A program made the position numbers and the translations under genes. This document shows positions 51,658 to 60,523 of a DNA stretch of 64,000 bases, one piece after another. Source of the stretch: JBKHXF01 sp046566145 (GTDB taxonomy: Bacteria; Actinomycetota; Nitriliruptoria; Nitriliruptorales; Nitriliruptoraceae); contig JBKHXF010000022.1 in assembly GCA_046566145.1 (NCBI GenBank), positions 124,001 to 188,000 on the forward strand. Direction: 5' to 3'. The notes beneath the pieces are model-generated. The model was not told where the DNA came from. It did no database searches and saw only the letters and a program-made list of their open reading frames with translations. Numbering within the stretch: the first letter of the stretch is position 1; the number at the start of each line of letters is the position of its first letter.

Positions 51658-52317
51658 GTGCGGGACCGCCGCATCCCCGAGGCCACCGTCGCCCGGCTCC
51701 CGGTCTACCTGCAGGCGCTCGTCGGCCTCGAGGAGCGGGGCGTGGAGACGGTGTCGTCCGACGCGCTCGCGGCCGCCTGCGGGGTGAACTCCGCGAAGCT
51801 CCGCAAGGACCTGTCGTTCCTCGGCACCTACGGCACGCGGGGCGTCGGCTACCAGGTGGTCGAGCTCGTCACGGGGATCAGCGAGGTCCTCGGGCTGTCG
51901 ACCGACCGGCCCGTGGTGATCTGCGGCATCGGCAACCTCGGCCGCGCGCTGGCGAGCTACGGCGGCTTCGACGCGCGCGGGTTCCGCGTGGTCGGGCTCC
52001 TCGACGCCGACCCCGGCAAGGTCGGCACGCTCGTGGCCGGCCACACCGTCGAGCCCATCTCCGAGCTCGGCGACGTCGTGCGCGAGCGGGGCGCCACCAT
52101 CGCCGTCGTGGCCACCCCGGCGGACGCCGCGCAGCCGGTCGTGGACACGCTCGTGGCGGCCGGCGTGACGGCGGTGCTGAACTTCGCGCCCGCCCACCTG
52201 CAGGTGCCCGAGCACGTCACGGTGCGGCGCGTCGACCTGTCGACCGAGCTGCAGATCCTGTCCTTCTACGAGGCGCTCGGCGCGGACGGCACCGGCGAGG
52301 TCGGTGGGGCCGGCTGA
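51658..52317 (+). CDS. rex: Redox-sensing transcriptional repressor Rex
   Basis: A 219-residue Rex, which represses respiratory and fermentative genes when NAD+/NADH is high and is released by NADH. The N-terminal winged helix reads IPEATVARLPVYLQALVGL and VNSAKLRKDLSFLGTYGTRGVGY. The Rossmann fold has VICGIGNLGRALASYGGF, and LDADPGKVG and VATPADAAQPVVD follow. The C-terminal VDLSTELQILSFYEAL swaps between subunits. The GTG at 51658 follows GGGAGGA. A TACGGT -10 (51595-51600) with TTGGCC 18 bases upstream is a fair promoter. No classical Rex operator was spotted in the hemA leader. Confidence 0.96.
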   Translation: MRDRRIPEATVARLPVYLQALVGLEERGVETVSSDALAAACGVNSAKLRKDLSFLGTYGTRGVGYQVVELVTGISEVLGLSTDRPVVICGIGNLGRALASYGGFDARGFRVVGLLDADPGKVGTLVAGHTVEPISELGDVVRERGATIAVVATPADAAQPVVDTLVAAGVTAVLNFAPAHLQVPEHVTVRRVDLSTELQILSFYEALGADGTGEVGGAG

Positions 52318-52561
52318 CGGCATCCCAGGTGCCGTCGGCTACCGGCGGGGGTCCGCTCCCGGTACCCTCGCCGCCGACGTGGCGTGCCGCCGCCCGGCCA
52401 GGCCTGACGGCCGCACCAGCCGAGCCCCGCCGCCGCGTCGAACCCCACCCGCCGGCCTCCGTGCGCGCCCGCCGGCCACGCCCGGTCCCCGTCGACCAGC
52501 CCCGTACGACCCGACCGGCCCCCGTCCGAACCGGACGTCCGCACCCGGACCCAGGCACCAC
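52318..52561 (+). promoter_or_regulatory. hemA leader region
   Basis: 244 bases between rex and hemA. TACCCT at 52363-52368 is a possible -10, which would give a leader of about 190 bases, unusually long here. The leader is C-rich and contains a short Pro-rich reading frame (GTG at 52384, seven codons then TGA). No known riboswitch was recognised. Confidence 0.35.
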
Positions 52562-53851
52562 GTGTCCATCGTCGTCGTCGGCCTCAACCACCGCAGCGCC
52601 CCGCTCGCGCTGTTGGAGCGCATCGCCGTGCCGGCGGAGTCCCACGCCAAGGCGCTGGCCAGCCTGACGGCCCTCGAGCACGTCGTCGAGGCGGTCGTGC
52701 TGTCGACCTGCAACCGGGTCGAGGTGTACGCCCACGTGACCCGGTACCACCCCGGCGTGCAGGAGCTCACGCACTGGCTGGCGGAGCGCGGCGACGTCCA
52801 CCCCGGTGACCTCGAGGGCCTGACCTACGCGTACCACGACGACCGGGCGGCGGCGCACCTGTTCGCGGTCGCCGGCGGCCTCGACTCGATGGTCATCGGC
52901 GAGCAGCAGATCGCCATGCAGGTCCGCGACGTGATGGAGCTCTCGCGCGCCGAGGGCACCGCCCGGCGGATGCTGCAGCGGCTCTTCCGCCAGGCCGTCC
53001 GCGTCGGCCGTCGCATCCGCCGCGACACCGCCATCGGTGCCGGCGCCTCCTCGATGGTCGACGTCGGGCTCGAGGCCGCCACCGCGTCGCTCGGGCTGCC
53101 GCTCGAGGGTCGCACCGTCTGCATCGTCGGGGCCGGCAAGATCGGCTCGATCACCGCCGCCCGGCTCGAGGCCGCCGGCGCCGGCCGCGTGCTGGTGTGG
53201 AACCGCTCCGCGGACAAGGCCGAGCGGCTCGCCGCGAAGGTCGCCGGCGAGGTGGTCGCCGACCGCGACCTCGTGACCGCGCTCGCCGCCAGCGACCTCG
53301 TGGTCTGCTCGACCGGCGCCCCCGAGCCGGTCCTCGACCACGACCTCGTCGCCCGCGCCGTCGAGGGTCGCGACCGCACCCGACCGCTGGTGCTGCTCGA
53401 CCTCGCCATGCCCCGCAACGTCGACCCGGCGTGCGAGCGGCTCCCCGGGGTGGACGTGGTCGACATCGCCGACGTCCGCGCCGTCGTCGAGCGGACCGTG
53501 AGCGCCGAGGTCCTCACGGCCGCGCAGGACATCGTCGAGTCCGAGGCGGCCCGGTTCCTCGCGTGGCTCAACGCCCTCGAGGTCGAGCCCACCATCCGGG
53601 CGCTGCGCCAGCGCGCCGAGCAGGTGCGTGCCGCCGAGCTCGAGCGTTTCGCGGCCCGCCTCGCCGGGCTCGACACCCGCGAGCGCGAGGCCGTCGAGGC
53701 CCTGACCCAGGGCCTCGTCAACACGCTGCTGCACGAGCCGACCGTGAACCTCAAGCGCTACGCCGACGCCGGCGGTGCCGAGCACCACACGAGCGCGCTC
53801 GTGGAGCTGTTCGACCTCGACGCCGACGCCGACGCGGGCGAGCGGCCGTGA
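52562..53851 (+). CDS. hemA: Glutamyl-tRNA reductase
   Basis: A 429-residue HemA, the first enzyme of tetrapyrrole synthesis in the C5 pathway, reducing glutamyl-tRNA to glutamate-1-semialdehyde with NADPH. GLNHRSAPLALLERIA opens the catalytic domain, and the active Cys is in VLSTCNRVEVYA. GLDSMVIGEQQI and VGRRIRRDT are conserved, the NADPH loop is IVGAGKIGSITAARL, and the C-terminal helices form the dimer. The GTG at 52562 has only a weak AGG upstream. Its stop overlaps hemC (GTGA). Confidence 0.96.
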   Translation: MSIVVVGLNHRSAPLALLERIAVPAESHAKALASLTALEHVVEAVVLSTCNRVEVYAHVTRYHPGVQELTHWLAERGDVHPGDLEGLTYAYHDDRAAAHLFAVAGGLDSMVIGEQQIAMQVRDVMELSRAEGTARRMLQRLFRQAVRVGRRIRRDTAIGAGASSMVDVGLEAATASLGLPLEGRTVCIVGAGKIGSITAARLEAAGAGRVLVWNRSADKAERLAAKVAGEVVADRDLVTALAASDLVVCSTGAPEPVLDHDLVARAVEGRDRTRPLVLLDLAMPRNVDPACERLPGVDVVDIADVRAVVERTVSAEVLTAAQDIVESEAARFLAWLNALEVEPTIRALRQRAEQVRAAELERFAARLAGLDTREREAVEALTQGLVNTLLHEPTVNLKRYADAGGAEHHTSALVELFDLDADADAGERP

Positions 53852-54837
53852 CGGACGCCTCCACCGGGCCGGGCGGCGAGGGTCCCTGGCGGATCGCGAC
53901 GCGACGCTCGGCGCTGGCGCAGGCGCAGGCGGGCCAGTTCGCCCGCCAGCTGGAGCAGGCGACCGGTCGTCCCGCGGAGCTGGTCCCGATGGCGACCACC
54001 GGCGACGAGCAGCCCGACCGCGCCATCGAGGCGTTCGACGCGAAGGGCGTGTTCGTGGACCGGACGCGCGACGCGGTCCTCGCCGGCGAGTGCCACATGG
54101 TCGTGCACTCCTACAAGGACCTGCCGACGGCCCAGCCGCACCTGCTCGTGATCGGCGCCGTGCCGCGCCGGGTCGACCCCCGCGACGCCCTCATCACCCG
54201 CGACGGCCACACGCTCGCGAGCATCCCGCGCGGCGCCCCGTTCACCGTCGGCACGTCCTCGCAGCGCCGGCGGGCGCAGCTCTCCAAGCACCGCCGCGAC
54301 CTGCTGGTCCAGCCGCTGCGGGGCAACCTCGACACCCGCCTGCGCAGGGTCGCCGAGGGCGAGCTCGACGCGGTCGTCGTCGCGATGGCCGGGCTCATCC
54401 GGATGGGACCGAGCGAGCACCCGCTGAAGGTCGTCGCCCTCGAGCCGGGCGAGCTGCTGCCGGCCCCGGCCCAGGGCGCGCTCGCCGTCGAGTGCCGGGT
54501 GGACGACCGGGTCACCCGCAAGGCGCTGAGGAAGGTCGACGACGCGGAGTCGCGGCTCGCCGTGTCGGTGGAGCGGTCGTTCCTCGCCGCGCTCGAGGGC
54601 GGCTGCACCGCACCCATCGGCGCGTACGCCACCGTGCAGACCGGCGCGACGCCCGACCTGCAGCGCGTGGAGCTGCTCGGGATGGTCTCCGACCCCAACG
54701 GCACGACGCTGCTGCGGGCCTCGCACCAGGCCACCGGCGCCGCGATCGACGAGCTCGGCCTGACCCTCGCCGCGACCCTGCTCGCGCAGGGCGGCGAGGA
54801 GGTCCTCGCCCGCATCCGCGCCGCCCAGCGGGGCTGA
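53848..54837 (+). CDS. hemC: Porphobilinogen deaminase (hydroxymethylbilane synthase)
   Basis: A 329-residue HemC, joining four porphobilinogens into hydroxymethylbilane. RIATRRSALAQAQAGQ, VHSYKDLPTAQP, VGTSSQRRRAQL and RGNLDTRLRRV are the family motifs. EGGCTAPIGAYA contains the Cys that binds the dipyrromethane cofactor. The GTG start overlaps the hemA stop; hemD follows after five bases. Length and order are normal. Confidence 0.97.
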   Translation: MTDASTGPGGEGPWRIATRRSALAQAQAGQFARQLEQATGRPAELVPMATTGDEQPDRAIEAFDAKGVFVDRTRDAVLAGECHMVVHSYKDLPTAQPHLLVIGAVPRRVDPRDALITRDGHTLASIPRGAPFTVGTSSQRRRAQLSKHRRDLLVQPLRGNLDTRLRRVAEGELDAVVVAMAGLIRMGPSEHPLKVVALEPGELLPAPAQGALAVECRVDDRVTRKALRKVDDAESRLAVSVERSFLAALEGGCTAPIGAYATVQTGATPDLQRVELLGMVSDPNGTTLLRASHQATGAAIDELGLTLAATLLAQGGEEVLARIRAAQRG

Positions 54838-54842
54838 CGGCC

Positions 54843-56381
54843 GTGGCCCGCGCCGGCGGTGCGCACCTCGCCGACGCGCTCGGCGGGATGGGAGGCGCCC
54901 CGGCGCGCCCCGGCGTCCTGCACGTCGTCGCCGTCCACCGGCTCGACCCTGCGGCGCTCTCGGTCCGCGGGGCGGTCCTGCTCGCCTCCGCCGACCGGCT
55001 GCGGGTGTCGGAGCTGCTGCCCCCCGACGCCGGCGGCCCGCTCGCGGCCGGCGCCGCGGTCACCGTCGCCGACCTCCCCACCGAGGACGACGACGTCGCC
55101 GCGCTCGCGGCCGAGCTGGCCGAGGCGGCCGTCGCTGGCGCCGCCGTCGTGCAGCTCGTCGCCGCCACGGTCCAGACCGCGCCGGCGGTCCTCGTGCCGC
55201 TGGGGCGGCTGCGCGAGGCCGGCGTCACCGTCGAGCTCGTCCCGGCGGTCGGGCCGGTCGAGCAGGCGCTGGTCGCCGGCGGGGTCGCCGTCGGCACGGC
55301 CCGCGCCCCCGACGACCCGCGCCTCGACCGCCTCGTGCTCGCCAACGACGCCCCGGACCTCGCCGACTGGGCGAAGGGCCTGCGCGCCCGCGGGGCGATC
55401 GCCCGTCGCGTCGACGTGCTGCTGCTCGAGCGGGCCGGCACCCCCCAGCAGCGCAGCCGGGTCGTCGAGGTCGGGATGCTGCCGGAGCTGGAGCTCGCCG
55501 GTCCCGTGGTGGCCGTCGTGCCGGCGCCGCCCGTGGTCGTCCCGTGGCGCGAGGACCTCGCGCTCGCCGGGCTCACCGTGTGGAACCCCCGCGCCGCCCA
55601 CCAGGCGCCGGCGCTCGCCGCGGCGATCCGCGCACACGGCGGCGCCTCGCTCGACGTTCCCCTGCTCGCCACCGACCACGGTGACCTCGCCGCGCTCGAC
55701 ACCGCGGTCGCCGCTCTGCCCGCCGGCGACGTCGCGCTGCTGTGCCTCACCTCGCCCAACGGGGTGGCCGCGCTGGCCGCCAGCCTCGACCGGGTCGGGC
55801 TCGACGCCCGGGCGCTCGCCGGCGTCGGGACGGTCGCCTGCGTGGGGCCCGGCACGGCCGCGGCCCTGCGCGACGCGCTGCGCGTCGACGCCGACCTCGT
55901 CGCCACCGTGTCGACCACCGAGGGGCTCGCGGCCGACGTCGCCGCCGCGCCGACCGCCGGCGCGGTCGCCCTGCTGCCCCGCGCCGACATCGCCACCGAG
56001 GTGCTCGCCGAGGCGCTCGCCGCGAAGGGCTACGAGGTGCGCGAGGTCGCCGCCTACCGCACCGTCGACCCGCCGACGCCGCCGGCGCGCGCCACCGCCG
56101 GCGTGGCCGCCGGCGCGGTCGACCTCGTCGCCCTGCTGTCGTCCTCGATGGCGCGGGCGTACGCCGCGGCGCTCTCCGAGGCCGGGCTCGACCCGCGCCG
56201 TGTCGACACCGCCGTCGTGTCCATCGGCCCGGTCACCACCGCGACCTGCGAGGCCGCCGGCGTGCCGGTCCACGTCGAGGCCGACCCGCACGACCTCGAC
56301 GGCCTCGTCGACGCCCTCTGCCGCGCCGGGACGGCCATCCGTCGGCACCGGTCCGGTCTGCCGCCCGCCGGCGCTCCGTAG
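54843..56381 (+). CDS. hemD: Uroporphyrinogen-III synthase with degenerate methyltransferase-like N-terminal domain
   Basis: A 512-residue two-domain protein. The C-terminal 270 residues are HemD, which closes and inverts ring D: LTVWNPRAAHQAPALAAAI, LLCLTSPNGVAAL, ALLPRADIATEVLAEAL and VDLVALLSSSMARAYAAAL. The N-terminal 230 residues sit where many actinobacterial homologues have a SUMT (CobA-like) SAM methyltransferase, and retain its layout (LHVVAVHRLDPAALSVRGA, then ELVPAVGPVEQALVAGG). The SAM/substrate motifs GDPELLT and GGDPFVFG are not preserved. The domain is therefore probably inactive or altered. TAG stop at 56379 is part of the next promoter. Confidence 0.87.
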   Translation: MARAGGAHLADALGGMGGAPARPGVLHVVAVHRLDPAALSVRGAVLLASADRLRVSELLPPDAGGPLAAGAAVTVADLPTEDDDVAALAAELAEAAVAGAAVVQLVAATVQTAPAVLVPLGRLREAGVTVELVPAVGPVEQALVAGGVAVGTARAPDDPRLDRLVLANDAPDLADWAKGLRARGAIARRVDVLLLERAGTPQQRSRVVEVGMLPELELAGPVVAVVPAPPVVVPWREDLALAGLTVWNPRAAHQAPALAAAIRAHGGASLDVPLLATDHGDLAALDTAVAALPAGDVALLCLTSPNGVAALAASLDRVGLDARALAGVGTVACVGPGTAAALRDALRVDADLVATVSTTEGLAADVAAAPTAGAVALLPRADIATEVLAEALAAKGYEVREVAAYRTVDPPTPPARATAGVAAGAVDLVALLSSSMARAYAAALSEAGLDPRRVDTAVVSIGPVTTATCEAAGVPVHVEADPHDLDGLVDALCRAGTAIRRHRSGLPPAGAP

Positions 56382-56384
56382 GCT
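56379..56384 (+). promoter_or_regulatory. Predicted -10 element TAGGCT overlapping the hemD stop
   Basis: TAGGCT begins with the hemD TAG stop and lies 54 bases before the YihY-type gene. Confidence 0.4.
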
Positions 56385-56437
56385 CGGGTGGAGCCGTCCG
56401 CTGGTCGGCGCCCGATCCCACCCGACGAGGAGCCCCC

Positions 56438-57661
56438 GTGGCCGGCATCAAGGACCGCCTCGCCCGCGTGCCCGTGCTCGGCACGGCCCTGCGGGTGCAG
56501 GAGCGCTACACGGCCGACGCGGCCGACTCGCTGGCCGCGAGCATCGGGTTCTTCGGGTTCCTGTCGCTGTTCCCGCTCCTCATCCTCGCCCTGGCCGTCA
56601 CGGGCTTCCTGCTGCGCGACGACCCGGTCGCACAGCGGCAGGTGGTCACGACGATCACCGGTGCCATCCCCGGGTTCCAGGCCATCCTCGGTGGCGCCGA
56701 CTGCTCCGTCGCGCAGGCCGGCGCCGGCGGCGGGGCCGGGGCGGCGCAGGCCTGCACGGCGGTCGCCGGCGTCGTGCGCAACGTGACCAGCAACGCCGGC
56801 TCCATCGGCCTCGTCGGCCTCGCGACCCTGCTGCTCTCGGGCCTGCGGGTCGTGAACGGCGCGGCGGTCGCCACCTCGCGGGTGTTCCGGCTGCCGCTGC
56901 CCACCGGCGCGGCGGCCAAGGCGCGCCAGGTCGGCGTTCTCGCGGGGCTCGGCCTGCTCGCCGCCGCCGGGGTCGCCGCCGGCTCCCTCCCGGGTCTCAC
57001 CGGCCTGCCGGGGCCGGTCCGGGTCCTCGTCGGGCCGCTGCTGTCGCTCGCGCTCGACGTCGGGCTCTTCCTCGTCGCGTACCGGCTGCTCGGGCACGAG
57101 AACCCGCTCGGCTGGCGCGACCTGCTGCCCGGTGCGCTGCTGGCCGGCACCGGCTGGACGGCCCTGAAGCTGTTCGGGGCCGGGTACGTCGCCGGGCAGA
57201 TCGCGGACGCCAACGCGCTGTACGGCGCGCTGGGCGGCGTCATCGCCCTGCTGCTCCTGCTCTACCTCGCCGGGAGGCTCTACCTCTACGGCGCGGAGCT
57301 CACCGCGCACCTCGCCGGCATCCCCCTCGACGAGGTCGCGCTCGAGCGTGACGGCGACGGCGACGGCGGGACCGGCGAGGCGACCGGGCCGGCGACGTCG
57401 GCGCCGAGCGGGGACGGCACCAGCCTCGCCCGGGCGCGCGCGAGCGACGGTCCGCCTCCGCCGCCCCTCCCGCGACCGGCCGCCGACGCGCCGTCGCCGG
57501 CGGTCACCCCCGCGACCCGGGCCCGCGTCGAGGAGCGGGACGACGTCCGCCGGCGGGGCGAGCGCGGCCCCGATGTGCGGGGCGCGGTGGCGTTCGCCAT
57601 CGCCGCCGGCGCGGTCGGCGGGCTCCTGCGGCTGCTCCGCCCCGGTCGCCGGCCCGGCTGA
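56438..57661 (+). CDS. YihY/BrkB-family membrane protein
   Basis: A 407-residue integral membrane protein with six or so transmembrane helices. GFFGFLSLFPLLILALAVTG is the first YihY helix; later segments include LGWRDLLPGALLAGTGWTALKLFG and LYGALGGVIALLLLLYLAGRLYLYGAEL (quoted in parts), which are YihY signatures. The C-terminal 90 residues are a low-complexity cytoplasmic tail (Asp/Gly, then Pro-rich), ending in a short hydrophobic stretch and RPGRRPG. An internal loop with two Cys (ADCSVAQAG, AQACTAV) is an insertion. The GTG follows GAGGAG. Function in bacteria is unclear. Confidence 0.88.
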   Translation: MAGIKDRLARVPVLGTALRVQERYTADAADSLAASIGFFGFLSLFPLLILALAVTGFLLRDDPVAQRQVVTTITGAIPGFQAILGGADCSVAQAGAGGGAGAAQACTAVAGVVRNVTSNAGSIGLVGLATLLLSGLRVVNGAAVATSRVFRLPLPTGAAAKARQVGVLAGLGLLAAAGVAAGSLPGLTGLPGPVRVLVGPLLSLALDVGLFLVAYRLLGHENPLGWRDLLPGALLAGTGWTALKLFGAGYVAGQIADANALYGALGGVIALLLLLYLAGRLYLYGAELTAHLAGIPLDEVALERDGDGDGGTGEATGPATSAPSGDGTSLARARASDGPPPPPLPRPAADAPSPAVTPATRARVEERDDVRRRGERGPDVRGAVAFAIAAGAVGGLLRLLRPGRRPG

Positions 57662-57699
57662 CCGACCCCCGGCCCCCGACCGTCCCGCGGCCGCCGGGC

Positions 57700-58185
57700 T
57701 CAGCCCGCCGCGGGGCGCGGGCCGAAGGCCTCCTCGAGCGCGGCGGCGTCGGCCGTCCGGCCGCCGAGGACGTCCCGGTCGTCGAGCACCCGCCCGACCC
57801 CGTCCGCGTCCACGTGCGCGACGCCGAGGGCCACGGCGCGGATCTCCGGCAGGTCCGACCGCCACACCGTCTCCAGCGCGCGGCGACCCAGCTCGAGCGC
57901 CTCCTCGCGCCCCCGGTCGGTGGCGAGGGTCACCGTGAGCAGCGCCGGCGCCGGCGTGGGGGTGCTGCGGTCGACGTCGAGCTCGGCGGCCGTGACGCCG
58001 TCGAGGGCCCGCAGCTGCACCTCGACGTCGTCGAGGGCGGCCTCGGTCCGGGCGAGCCGGTCGTCGCTGCCCGCGCCGCTGCAGCCTCCGAGCAGCAGGA
58101 GCCCGATCGCGGCGGCGAGGAGCCCGCGGACCGTCCGGCGGACCGTGCGTGCCCGGCGGTCGCTCGTGGTCGGGGTGGGGTTCAT
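57700..58185 (-). CDS. Putative lipoprotein of the WXG100-like operon
   Basis: A 161-residue exported protein: basic MNPTPTTSDRRARTVRR, hydrophobic GLLAAAIGLLLLG and lipobox LGGC with Cys35. The mature domain is a small alpha/beta unit (TEAALDDVEVQLRALDGV, LTVTLATDRGREEALELGRRAL) resembling a ferredoxin-like or BON-like fold. Its ATG overlaps the stop of the hydrolase gene (ATGA), so it is the last gene of a four-gene operon. It may anchor or assist the exported hydrolase, but that is only inference. Confidence 0.72.
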   Translation of the reverse strand: MNPTPTTSDRRARTVRRTVRGLLAAAIGLLLLGGCSGAGSDDRLARTEAALDDVEVQLRALDGVTAAELDVDRSTPTPAPALLTVTLATDRGREEALELGRRALETVWRSDLPEIRAVALGVAHVDADGVGRVLDDRDVLGGRTADAAALEEAFGPRPAAG

Positions 58186-59669
58186 CGGCTCGGCTCCCGT
58201 CGGAGGATGGTGTCGAGGGCCTCGGCGGCGGCCGGGACGCGGCCGCCGCCGCGGAGGAAGGGTGCCGCGCTCTCCCGCCACGCGACCACCGAGGGGTGCG
58301 TGGACGCGTCGATCCTGCTGGCCGTCGCGCGGTGCTCCCCGAGGTGGTGGGCGTCGCGGGGCGACGCCAGCGGCGTCGCGGTGTGCGGGTCGGCGGTCAC
58401 CGTCAGCCACCGGGCGGTCGCGGGGTTCTCCGCGCCGTCGAGGCGGGGGACCGGGTCGGTGTGGTGCTCCACCGCCAGGACGTGGACGTGCGGGGGGACG
58501 TCGACGTGGGCGATGGGGGACCCGAACGTGACGACGTGGGTCACCCGCAGCCCCCGGGCCTCCGCCTGCGCGGCGAACGCCGCGGCGGCGATGCCCCCCT
58601 GCGAGTGGCCGGCGACCATGACGGGGTCGGTCGGGCCCGCGTCGGCGGCGCGCAGGGCCGCCTCGATCCCGTCCAGCAGGTGGGCGTCCTCGGGGCCGCT
58701 GAGCCACAGGTTCGCCGTGAGGTCCGCCGGGTCGACCCCTCCGGACAGGCCCCACGCCTGGGTGCCCGGCACCTGGACCACGAACGCGTCCCGACCGTCC
58801 ACGCCCGGGACGCGCAGCACCCGGACCCGTGACCCCTCCGAGTCCGCGCTCGCGAGCGTTCCGACCGAGGCGATCCCGTCGAGCACCTGGGTCAGGTCAC
58901 GCGGCAGCGGGGAGGCCCGTCGCTCGTCCTCGGTCGGGGTGACGTGGGTGGCCCGGAGACCGGTCCCGTCGTCGAACCAGCCGACCAGGCCACCGAGGTG
59001 GACCAGGAGGGTGACGGTCTCCTCGTGGGACAGGGGCCGTCCGACGACCTCGCCGGCGAGGTCCCCCAGCCCGACGACCGACGCGTCGGTGACCGCTGGC
59101 CACCGCAGGAGCGCCTCGGTCCACGCGGCGGCGAGGCCCTCGCGCGTGTCGGCGGCCGCCGTCCCGAGCGCGTCCCGCAGCCGCCGGCGCGCGGCGTCGG
59201 GGCCGTCCCCGCCCGGCAGCAGGTCCCGCGCGGCTCCCGCGACCTCCCGCACACCGGCGCCGACGAACAGGGCGGCGCCCCCCAGCGCCGTGCCCGCGAG
59301 CCCGACGCCGAGGACCGCGCGCCCGCGCGCCCGGTCGACCACCCGCCCCCGGACCGCGACCGCCGCGTCTCGCGCCGCGAAGGCCGCGGCCACGGCCCGC
59401 AGCCCGCGCGCCCCGGCCTCGACGCGGAGCGACGCGGCGAGCAGCCGCGCGGCCGCACCCGCCAGCGCCGACTGGGCCCGCGCGCCCGTGGTGGGGGAGA
59501 GCGGCAGGGTCGCGAGGAGGTCCCCGTCGGTCGCGCTGCGGCCCGCGGCCGCCCCGAGCTGCCGCAGCACGTCGCCCGTCCGGTCCGTCGCGTCGGCCGT
59601 GCGACGGAGGTCGTCGAGGTCGGCGGCCACGCTGCCCGCACCGCCGCGGGTGTCGAGGCCGCCGCTCAT
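58182..59669 (-). CDS. Large alpha/beta hydrolase with helical N-terminal domain
   Basis: A 495-residue protein. Residues 1-140 are helical and Ala/Arg-rich, with one hydrophobic stretch (RAVLGVGLAGTALGGAALFVGAG). Residues about 240-495 form an alpha/beta hydrolase with nucleophile elbow VAGHSQGGIAAAAFA (Ser356), a later Asp in HHTDPVPRL, and His candidates in RDAHHLGEH. The N-terminal helical region plus hydrolase resembles exported polymorphic effectors or lipases. The ATG overlaps the upstream gene's stop (ATGA). Its substrate may be lipid (inference). Confidence 0.78.
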   Translation of the reverse strand: MSGGLDTRGGAGSVAADLDDLRRTADATDRTGDVLRQLGAAAGRSATDGDLLATLPLSPTTGARAQSALAGAAARLLAASLRVEAGARGLRAVAAAFAARDAAVAVRGRVVDRARGRAVLGVGLAGTALGGAALFVGAGVREVAGAARDLLPGGDGPDAARRRLRDALGTAAADTREGLAAAWTEALLRWPAVTDASVVGLGDLAGEVVGRPLSHEETVTLLVHLGGLVGWFDDGTGLRATHVTPTEDERRASPLPRDLTQVLDGIASVGTLASADSEGSRVRVLRVPGVDGRDAFVVQVPGTQAWGLSGGVDPADLTANLWLSGPEDAHLLDGIEAALRAADAGPTDPVMVAGHSQGGIAAAAFAAQAEARGLRVTHVVTFGSPIAHVDVPPHVHVLAVEHHTDPVPRLDGAENPATARWLTVTADPHTATPLASPRDAHHLGEHRATASRIDASTHPSVVAWRESAAPFLRGGGRVPAAAEALDTILRREPSR

Positions 59670-60523
59670 CCCCGGCCCCCCGCGTCCCGGCGCGGGGGCG
59701 TCGCGCTCGCCGCCGTGACCTGGGCCGTGACCTGGGCCGCGAGCGCAGCGGCCAGCGCCCGTGCCCCGGCGTCGTCCGATACCGGCGTCGCGGTGACCGT
59801 CGTCGGCTCGTGGGCGGCCAACCGCCACCAGCCGTCCGCCGCCCCGACGAGGTGCCACGCCGCCGCCGGTGCCGGTCCGGTGACGGCGAGCGTGACCCGG
59901 GGCGTGTCCGGGTCCTCGAGCGCCGCGCCGAGCCGACCGGGCCAGGCCGACGGCCGACCGCCGGCGGCGACCGGCACCTCGACCGGGTCGGGGGTCCTCG
60001 CGGTCCGGCCCGTCCCCCCGCGGCCCGGCCCGTGGTCGACGGGCGGCGGGTCCGCGAGGGTCGGGAGCCCGAGCGCCGCGGCGACGAGCCCGACCAGGTC
60101 CCGGACCAGCGCGCCGTGCACCTCCACCACGGCCCCGGTCGCGGTGTCGTCGCTCCGCGGCGCCGTCGTGCGCACGAGCACCCCACCGCAGGCCGAGTCC
60201 AGCACCCCCCAGACCGCCTCGGTGGCCGCCTGCCCGCGGCGCCACACGCCGTGCACGCGGACCGGTGCCGACGTGGCGACCGCGATGCTGCCGGCGACCG
60301 CCGGCGCGACCTCGCCCCCGACGAGCAGCCCGGCGGACGCGAGGCCGTCCCTCGCCCGGCGGCGCGCGTCCGGGTCGTCGCGCGCCGCGCCCGGGAGCTC
60401 GGGCAGCCCGTCGCTCGGTCCGACGCCCGTGAGCTCGGCCAGCACCGACCACCCGGCGGGCGCGACCCGCCACCGGCGCGGGCCGACGCGGGTGGGCGTG
60501 GGGTCGAGCGCGACCTCAGCCAC
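59666..60523 (-). CDS. Hypothetical protein, possible ESX/EspG-like chaperone
   Basis: A 285-residue soluble alpha/beta protein that I do not firmly recognise. TRVGPRRWRVAPAGWSVLAEL opens it; later strands such as PVRVHGVWRRGQAATEAVW, VLVRTTAPRSDDTATGAVVEVHGAL and AWHLVGAADGWWRLAAHEP resemble the ESX secretion-associated EspG/ESAT-6-chaperone fold in general shape. It sits directly after a WXG100-like gene, overlapping it by 8 bases, and overlaps the hydrolase start. Position makes a chaperone or secretion role plausible but unproven. Confidence 0.6.
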   Translation of the reverse strand: MAEVALDPTPTRVGPRRWRVAPAGWSVLAELTGVGPSDGLPELPGAARDDPDARRRARDGLASAGLLVGGEVAPAVAGSIAVATSAPVRVHGVWRRGQAATEAVWGVLDSACGGVLVRTTAPRSDDTATGAVVEVHGALVRDLVGLVAAALGLPTLADPPPVDHGPGRGGTGRTARTPDPVEVPVAAGGRPSAWPGRLGAALEDPDTPRVTLAVTGPAPAAAWHLVGAADGWWRLAAHEPTTVTATPVSDDAGARALAAALAAQVTAQVTAASATPPRRDAGGRG

